This document shows, piece by piece, positions 57,701-64,000 of a stretch of 64,000 bases of DNA (position 1 is the stretch's first letter; every line of letters begins with the position of its first letter). This DNA is from Lewinellaceae bacterium (lineage in GTDB: Bacteria; Bacteroidota; Bacteroidia; Chitinophagales; Saprospiraceae): contig JADJFA010000044.1 in the NCBI GenBank assembly GCA_016708875.1, forward strand, positions 23,432-87,431, in the 5' to 3' direction. The notes below the pieces were generated by a model. The model did no database searches. It was given only the letters and a program-made list of their open reading frames with translations, and had not been told where the DNA came from. A program made the translations under genes and the position numbers.

Positions 57701-60340
57701 CAAGTGCCCGAATATATAGCCCCCAACATAGCGACTACAGAGGCTGATGTATCGTGTTTTGGAGCGAACGATGGCAGTTTGGAGGTGAATGTTGTGGGCG
57801 GTTCTCCCGGGTTTGGATATTTGTGGTCAACCAATGCCACCACGAATCAAATACAAGATTTGCAGCCGGGAAATTATGCGCTGACCTTGAGTTTTGCAAA
57901 CGGCAGTTGCGCACAATTCTTTGATTTTCAGGTTGTAGAACCCTTACCGATTGTGCTTTCAGCAGCACCCATTCCGGCACTTTGCAATGGTAGTTTGGAT
58001 GCCAATATTGATTTGACCGTACAAAACGGCATCTTACCCCTGTCATATTTATGGTCAAACAACAGCACTTTGGAAGACCAAACAAATCTGGGAGCAGGAA
58101 CCTATCAAGTAACAGTAACGGATGCATCGACCTGTACAGAAATATTCGCCGTGCAAGTAAGCGAACCCACGGCCCTCGTAAGCGCAGGAATTGCTTCGGA
58201 GTCTGCGTGTCCGGGTGAAGCCAGTGGAGCAGCCAGTTTTTTGGGCGCAAGCCAAGGAACGCCGCCGTACAGTTTGCTCTGGTCAACGAATGAAACCAAC
58301 CCAAATTTGAGCAATTTGGCCGCAGGAAATTACCAACTTACCCTGAGCGATGCCAATGGCTGCAGTTTGGTAGAGAGCGTTCAAGTGGATACGTTTTTAC
58401 CACCTAATGTCAGCGCATCCGTGGCCGACGCAATGTGTTTTGGCAGCAACAATGGGAGTGTTTTGGTTGAAATTAACGGTGGCTCGCCGGGCTTTGGATA
58501 CGCTTGGTCCAACAATGCGACAAGCCCGGAAATTGACAATCTTTCTCCCGGAAATTATACCCTGACCCTCACGTTTGCAGATGGGACTTGCGCACAAACC
58601 TTTGATTATCAAATAACAGAACCGCCCGCGCTCCTTCTAATAGATACAATTGTTACGCCGGTAAAATGTTTTGGAGAAAACAACGGCGCGATTGATTTGT
58701 CCGCCCTGGGCGGTGTGACTCCGTATCAATTTCTATGGGCGGGCAATCAAACAACAGAAGACCTAAATAACCTTGCCGCCGGGAATTATGCGCTGGTTTT
58801 GACAGATGTGAACGGGTGTACGCTCAACGCGCAATTTACCGTGCCACAGCCCGAACAAATAGCGCTTGCTGCGAGCATTAGCGCCGATACCTGCCAATCA
58901 TCCAACGGCACCATTGCAATCAATCCTTTCGGGGGTGTTCAGCCATACCAATACGCCTGGTCCATTTCGGCTACCGATTCAAACCCTGTTTGATTTACCC
59001 GCCGGGATTTATCTACTGACCATTACCGATGCCAATGCTTGCACGGAACAAAGGTCCCTGCAAGTCCCGCAATTCGGTGAAATACCCACGCTGAATACAT
59101 TTACCGATGTCATTACCTGCGCTCAAACGGCTGTAAATGTGGGCGTTACAGTCAACCAAAATAGTGTGCAATACACCTGGCTTGCGCCCAATGGGAGTCT
59201 GCCAAACCAATCAGAACACAACGTTCAAACAGCCGGGATATATCAGGTAACAGTGACCAATGCCTTTGGCTGCAATTCGTCAGCCCAACTTCAGGTTCTG
59301 GAAGACATTGCCATCCCCCTGGCCGAAGCAGGCCCGCCAACGATGCATATTTTGTGCGACGAAACAACCGCCCTGTTGGACGCGTCGGGTTCTTCGCAGG
59401 GCACCGGGTTCTTGAACCGCTGGACTCGGATTGAAAACGGCTCTGTTGCCTTCGATACAATTTCCTTGTTGCTGCCGATTTTTGAGAGCGGATTATACGT
59501 CCACACGGTGTTGAATTTGACCAATGGCTGCGTGGCGCGTGATTCAGTTTTAGTCAATTGGGACGAGCCTATTGCAGCGGCCTTGGCTGTGGAATCTATC
59601 CGTTGTTTTGGCGACGGCGACGGAAGGATTGACATTCAGGATTTGACAGGGGGGAACCCGCCATTCACGTATTCTATTAATAATCAAGCTTATGGCACAC
59701 AACAAAGCTTCGCGAATTTGTCGCCCGGGACCTACACGCTGCGAATCCGCGACAATTTTGGCTGCGCCTGGGAGCGTTCGGTGGAACTGACAGAACCCGA
59801 AGAACTTTCGGTCGAACTGAGCGCAAGCGATACGGCTATTTTCCTGGGGCAATTCGTGCAGCTCAACGCCTTGCCTATACCCAACAACTCGAATTTGGTT
59901 GAAATTAATTGGGAACCCGAAGACCTGGGCTTCGCACCCATGTCCTTGCAGCAGCGACTCAGACCTGAAACCCACACCGAATTTGTAGTCCACATAACCG
60001 ATCAAAATGGTTGTAATGCGGAAGACAGAATATGGGTTTCGGTGTACAACCATCATATTTATGTTCCGAACGTGATCCTGCCTGGCAGCGAGACGAACAC
60101 CTGGTTCACCGTTTTTGCGGGAGACGGGGTGCCAGAAGTGCGTTTGTTGCGCATTTTCGATCGTTGGGGCGAGCAGGTTTTTGAGCGTTTCGGCTTTTTG
60201 CCCAATGTCCCGACCCTTGGCTGGGATGGCACCTACCGTGGGCAGCCGATGAACCCGGGGTGTTTGCCTGGTACGCAGAGGTGTTGCTGTACGATGGGCG
60301 GGTGGTGTTTTTGAAGGGGGATGTGACGGTGGTTCGGTGA
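54788..60340 (+). CDS. Giant type-B T9SS surface protein with FG-GAP and SprB-like repeats (two frameshifts)
   Basis: ATG at 54788 and a signal peptide (MVMVPRLLSLSGLLF). The first 600 residues contain FG-GAP/VCBS units (TIGDVDGDGNPELLIICAD, VADVDNDGETEITVTG). From about 780 come SprB-like repeats with signature CFG(x)NDGSLEVNVVGGSPG and LPAGNYxLTVTDANGC. Two breaks are repaired simply: one C too many near 58973-58976 (SNLFDLPAGIY) and one G too few near 60256-60259 (NPGVFAWYAEVLLYDG). The end then reads as a type B sorting domain (IYVPNVILPGSETNTWF to GDVTVVR). About 1850 residues when restored. It is probably a surface adhesin or a gliding-type protein. Confidence 0.82.
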
Positions 60341-60349
60341 GGAGGCCGC

Positions 60350-60844
60350 TCAACAGGAACATGCTCGGATGATAACCGCTACTTGACCTTCTTTTAGATA
60401 AGTCATCCTATACCCACACCCACCTTTTCCAAAATTTAACCTACTATCGCCCAATATAGGGTTTCCTGTCTGATTACAATGCCAGAGGTATTCGTTCGGA
60501 TTTTTACTTGGATGTCGTATTTCCCATTCAAAGCTGCTCATAAAGTGATAATTAGAAACTATCTTCAAAAGAAAGATTGGGCAACATGATGCGTTGCATC
60601 CTGATTTGCTGGTCCAGCCTTCTTGAATGATGCCATTTCTGTAAATACTCTTGCTATGGCTTCCTGCCCCGTCATAAGCCTCAATGAAAGTTGAAACCAG
60701 GCCAAAGTTTCGTTTTGCCCATTCTCCTACATCCTCGAAGTGCGGTTTGCCATCCATTCCTTTATCTGTGCTGTATCTAAAGGCTGGAAATTTTGACAAA
60801 TAACCGTCGAACAGATAGCCTGTATCACTTTTAAATACGGCCAT
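60350..60844 (-). CDS. Unrecognised protein, divergent from the NACHT gene
   Basis: 164 residues from the ATG at 60844 (MAVFKSDTGYLFDGYL). The composition is protein-like, with KGMDGKPHFEDVGEWAKRNF, six cysteines in the C-terminal half (KSGCNASCCPIFLL and GGCGYRMTYL) and no signal peptide. The frame continues upstream into the neighbouring gene, where it is a shadow. I do not recognise a family. It is in a position often held by small partners of NTPase defence genes, but this is only positional. Confidence 0.55.
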   Translation of the reverse strand: MAVFKSDTGYLFDGYLSKFPAFRYSTDKGMDGKPHFEDVGEWAKRNFGLVSTFIEAYDGAGSHSKSIYRNGIIQEGWTSKSGCNASCCPIFLLKIVSNYHFMSSFEWEIRHPSKNPNEYLWHCNQTGNPILGDSRLNFGKGGCGYRMTYLKEGQVAVIIRACSC

Positions 60845-61037
60845 CACAAATCTACCTGAAATTGAATTTAGCCAACGCAGAGAAAAAGCCGCTCCCGAAG
60901 AAGTTGACAGAGACCAATATGATGAAGCCTTTGCCCAATTCAAAGACATCCTCCTTGAGCAGTACCAAATTCGTCGTGATTCCAAAACCGCCAAACGCCT
61001 GCAAATCAACCTCTCCGCAAAATCCACGGATTTCGGC

Positions 61038-62651
61038 ATGAACCCCGAACGGGTGAAGGCTTTTTTCCAAGACCAAACAATTGAAAGCGAAGACATTTCC
61101 TCGGAGATTGACAAAATCCTGCATACTCACGACCGCCTCCTGATTATCGGTGACCCCGGCGCGGGCAAGACGACCATCTTGCTTTTTGCAGCGGTGAATA
61201 TTTTGCAAGATGAACAAACTCAGAAACTCCCCCTGATCCTCAACCTCGCCACTTGGCAAATTGGGCGCGACTTCAAGGAATGGTACGCCCAGAGTATTGC
61301 GCACACATACAACCTCAGTCCAGTTTTTGTGGAGGAATTGATACTCCGTAATGCTGTGGTGCCATTCTTTGATGGTTATGATGAGGTGGTGGAGGATTCT
61401 CGCGAGGATTGTTTTGAGAAAATGGCTGCCTACTTTGGGGATCAGCGCAACCTGCAACTCATCGTCAGTTCGCGAAAAAAAGAATACGCTGCTGCCAAGG
61501 CCGATGCGCCTGTATATCTAGAAATAGAGGTGCAGCCGCTTTCTCTAGCACAAATAAGAAAGGCACTTTCCGAAAACGCTTTGACCCAAGCCGCTGACCG
61601 TGCCCTACTCCACGCGCTTGACTACGACAAGTGGCTGGGCAAGGCGGTGGAAACGCCTTTTTATCTTAATACGGCTTCTTTCTTGTTTGGGAGAGGCCAG
61701 CGAACCTTGGTTGATTTCCCTTTCAAGGCCGACAGCACGGAAGGGCGAAAAGAGGAATTAGTGGAGGTTTTTGTGGCGGAGCAAGTGCCGGAGGAACGGG
61801 ATAGGAAGTACCTGTCATTTTTGGCGGGGAAGAATGAAGAGGAAAACTCTTTGGTTTTTGAACTAGTGGATATGCAACCGGGTGGTGTGGGAGGAGTGCG
61901 GATGTATCGTTTGGTTTTTGTGGTGTTTGGCAATTCTGGAAAGATCTGGACAGAAGATTTACAAGCTTGGAGTTGGAGTTTTTTTCTTCACTCTTGGAGA
62001 TCAGCATTGTTCGGTGGTTTGCTCGGCGGTTTGCTCGGCGGTTTGGTCTTTGGCTTGCTCGGTGGTTTGATTAGTGGTTTTTTAGGCAACATGGTCGGCG
62101 GTTTGATCCGCGGCTTGGCCTTCGGTTTGGCCTACGGTTTGGTCGGCGGTTTGTTTGGCGGTTTGAAGTTGGCGGGCAATACAACAAGTTTTTTCCTTTA
62201 CATACCCAGACCGTACCAACGTTTTTGGGCAACGCTCCGAAATAATTTTTGGCCAATACCCATACTGATATTGGCTTTATTATCAGGTATTTTTTCTGTT
62301 CAAGTTTGGGAAGGAACGTTTTCTCTGGACGCATGGGCAAGCGCGACACAATACCTGGTTTTTTGGAAGATGTGCCTGTTAACAGGCTTTCTCTCCCTTC
62401 TTTTCCCGCTTATTAACTCCCAATTCCCACAACACTTTTCTCTCCGCCTCGTCCTCTACCTCGAAAAAAAACTCCCCCTCCGTCTGGTCACCTTCCTGGA
62501 CCGCATGACCGACCAGCACATCTTCGAAGACAATCGCCGCACCATCAAAGGCAAGAAACAGCGCGGGGCCACCTGGCGTTTCCGGCACAAGATTTTGCAG
62601 GATTATTTTGCGAAGATGGCGGCTGACCCGTCCTCCGGCTCTAAGCCCTAG
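61038..62651 (+). CDS. NACHT-type NTPase with Gly-rich membrane segment
   Basis: 537 residues from the first in-frame ATG. Walker A GDPGAGKTT at about 36-44, Walker B-like FFDGYDEVVED at about 108-118, and sensor-like IVSSRKKEY. After about 270 come a hydrophobic stretch of GGLLGGLLGGLVFGLLGGLI-type repeats (about 322-380) and two more helices, then the C-terminal box WRFRHKILQDYFA common in bacterial NACHT proteins. Codons 60815-61037 in the same frame look coding (FSQRREKAAPEEVDRDQYDE) but have no usual start, so the N-terminus is probably longer than annotated. Bacterial NACHT proteins include phage-defence NTPases; that role is inferred. Confidence 0.78.
   Translation: MNPERVKAFFQDQTIESEDISSEIDKILHTHDRLLIIGDPGAGKTTILLFAAVNILQDEQTQKLPLILNLATWQIGRDFKEWYAQSIAHTYNLSPVFVEELILRNAVVPFFDGYDEVVEDSREDCFEKMAAYFGDQRNLQLIVSSRKKEYAAAKADAPVYLEIEVQPLSLAQIRKALSENALTQAADRALLHALDYDKWLGKAVETPFYLNTASFLFGRGQRTLVDFPFKADSTEGRKEELVEVFVAEQVPEERDRKYLSFLAGKNEEENSLVFELVDMQPGGVGGVRMYRLVFVVFGNSGKIWTEDLQAWSWSFFLHSWRSALFGGLLGGLLGGLVFGLLGGLISGFLGNMVGGLIRGLAFGLAYGLVGGLFGGLKLAGNTTSFFLYIPRPYQRFWATLRNNFWPIPILILALLSGIFSVQVWEGTFSLDAWASATQYLVFWKMCLLTGFLSLLFPLINSQFPQHFSLRLVLYLEKKLPLRLVTFLDRMTDQHIFEDNRRTIKGKKQRGATWRFRHKILQDYFAKMAADPSSGSKP
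62010..62170 (+). repeat. GGCGGTTTG minisatellite encoding the membrane segment
   Basis: Imperfect units such as GGCGGTTTGCTC and GGCGGTTTG recur about a dozen times, each encoding Gly-Gly-Leu. Slippage would alter the number of membrane turns in frame. Confidence 0.8.
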
Positions 62652-62663
62652 GACGGGTTTTTG
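62626..62663 (+). terminator. Intrinsic terminator overlapping the NACHT stop
   Basis: Nine-base stem ACCCGTCCT (62626-62634) with AGGACGGGT (62650-62658), then five T residues. The last codons of the gene lie within it. Confidence 0.75.
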
Positions 62664-62734
62664 CTATGAAACTCCAATTTCAAAATTTGTCTTCCACCCA
62701 CGGCATCCAGCGGTTAAAGCCATCGGCACAAATA

Positions 62735-62781
62735 TTTTACCCCGCAATTCCGCAAATAATTTGCAGATTTGCGGGGTAAAA
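62735..62781. promoter_or_regulatory. Hairpin directly before the DUF4143-type ATPase
   Basis: 13-base perfect stem TTTTACCCCGCAA (62735-62747) with TTGCGGGGTAAAA (62769-62781), and a smaller nested pair (CGCAAA with TTTGCA). It ends 9 bases before the start codon, so it may control expression or be a terminator; its role is not shown. Confidence 0.6.
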
Positions 62782-62789
62782 ACAAAGCC

Positions 62790-63955
62790 ATGTATATCCC
62801 ACGCAAAGCAGAAAATGAAATTCTCGACTTGGCAGCTTTCTTTCCGGCAGTTGGGATTGTCGGGCCAAGACAAGTAGGTAAAACTTCATTGGCGCGTCAT
62901 ATAGCCAACCAATTGCCCCATCCCAGTCTGTACATTGACTTGGAAATCCCTGAAGAGCGGGCCTTGCTGAGTGAAGCTACCTTGTTTTTGGAGCAGCATC
63001 GCGAACAGACTGTCATCCTTGATGAGGTGCGGCGGTTACCAAATTTGTTCCTGTGCTTCGTGGCTTGATTGACCGCGACCGCCGTCCCGGGCGGTTCATA
63101 TTATTGAGTTCGGCTTCGCCTGAACTCATTCGAAACACGTCAGAGTCGTTGGCTGGTCGAATTGCTTACATTGAGATGCAACCGTTTTTGCACAGCGAAA
63201 TCGCCGCTATTTCCAATTTCCGCGAACACTGGCTACGTGGCGGTTTCCCAGAATCCCTGTTGGCAAACGATAATCGCCGCGCTGCACAATGGCGGCAGAA
63301 TTTTATTCAAACCTATCTAGAACGCGATTTGCCCTTGCTTGGCCTCCGCGCTGACCCCATAGTAGTGGGCAGACTATGGACTATGTTAGCGCACAATCAT
63401 GCACAATTACTCAACATGGAAGCGTTGAGTAATTCACTAGGGCTGGCGGCCAACACAATACGTCGTTACATTGACTATCTCGAATCGGCGTATCTGATAC
63501 GGCGTGTACAGCCATTTTATACAAATATCGGCAAACGCTTGGTCAAAACACCTAAGATTTATGTACGCGATTCTGGGGTTTTGCACTCGTTATTGGGCAT
63601 CCCAGATTTTGATCACCTACAGCGACACCTTTCGCTGGGCGCGTCTTGGGAGGGCTATGTTTTGCAGGAAATTGCAGGAATGTTGTCCCTTGAAGACAAA
63701 TTATTTTTTTATAGAACCGCCGATGGCACCGAGGCTGATGTTGTCATTGTGCGCGGTGGCGAGCCGGAAATCTTGCTGGAAATCAAGCACAGCGCAACAC
63801 CTACCCCTTCGAAGGGTTTTTACATTGCACAGAAGGATCTCAATACCACCAAGAACTATGTGGTGTACCCACTAGAACGAGATTATCCATTGAATGCCAA
63901 TACGCAAGTCATTGGGTTTGCTAATTTAGAAAAGTATTTGGGAGTCGGCGGATAG
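62790..63955 (+). CDS. DUF4143-type AAA ATPase (one-base frameshift)
   Basis: ATG at 62790 (MYIPRKAENEILDLAAFF). Walker A GPRQVGKTSLA at about 26-36 and Walker B-like TVILDEV at about 74-80. One missing C near 63042-63045 breaks the frame; restoring it gives RLPNLFPVLRGLIDRDRRPG, and the second frame is open to 63955. The C-terminal DUF4143 region contains YLERDLPLLGL, ANTIRRYIDYLESAYLIRRV and a restriction-endonuclease-like EIKHSATP end. Length restored about 389 residues, usual for the family. The function of the family is not settled; it is common near mobile and defence genes. Confidence 0.83.
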
Positions 63956-64000
63956 GACTACAATAACCTTAAGGTGCTGTTGAAGCATCCTGCGGCTAAA

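Noticed and set aside
59550..60362. 270-codon minus-strand frame at the end of the SprB-like gene
   Set aside because: Antisense to the sorting domain once the G-run frameshift is undone.

Overview
The window looks like a chromosomal piece of a Bacteroidetes bacterium, most likely a Saprospiraceae or Chitinophagales relative. The support is Por-type (T9SS) C-terminal sorting domains of the A and B kinds, SprB-like repeats, an M36 protease, no Shine-Dalgarno sequences, promoter boxes close to TAnnTTTG and AT-rich spacers. No rRNA, tRNA or CRISPR array was seen. Seven genes carry one-base homopolymer length changes that restore a full family-length protein when undone, so single frameshifts here are probably consensus errors.

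Left third (1-14182, all minus strand): an electron-transfer island. A cytochrome-b-like membrane protein and an Fe-S/FAD oxidoreductase, 9 bases apart, are followed by four exported multihaem c-type cytochromes with 23, 31, 13 and at least 79 CxxCH motifs. The last three share the same N-terminal and C-terminal caps and differ in how many haem modules lie between. The largest is a tandem array of six-haem modules of about 147-150 residues and runs off the left edge only a few codons from its end. The layout suggests a route from cytoplasmic NAD(P)H through the membrane into a periplasmic haem wire.

Middle (14500-38000): an ECF sigma factor with a linked anti-sigma/beta-barrel gene; a sulfide:quinone oxidoreductase-like flavoprotein; a Rieske oxygenase; an amidohydrolase; ComEA-like and ComEC competence genes; a cytochrome/copper monooxygenase-like secreted protein; a sterol-desaturase family hydroxylase; a lipoprotein; a secreted M36 metalloprotease; PRPP synthetase; a rhodanese; and a second redox cluster (beta-barrel, NapH-like Fe-S membrane protein, FAD oxidoreductase) whose flavoprotein gene is interrupted by a small element with terminal inverted repeats.

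Right part (38000-64000): two giant type-B sorted surface proteins, a PDZ protein with a curtailed sorting domain, an orphan OmpR-type regulator, an M23 peptidase, a thiol-redox/signal-peptidase cluster, a TolB-like propeller, a TMTC-like glycosyltransferase with TPRs, and at the edge a candidate defence-type NACHT ATPase with a Gly-Gly-Leu membrane segment beside a DUF4143-type ATPase.

Across the window many intergenic spaces hold a private, near-perfect long inverted repeat (arms 15-42 bases) built from short repeated words. The sequences differ from site to site but the architecture is the same. In a few places these words run into coding ends and change protein termini.
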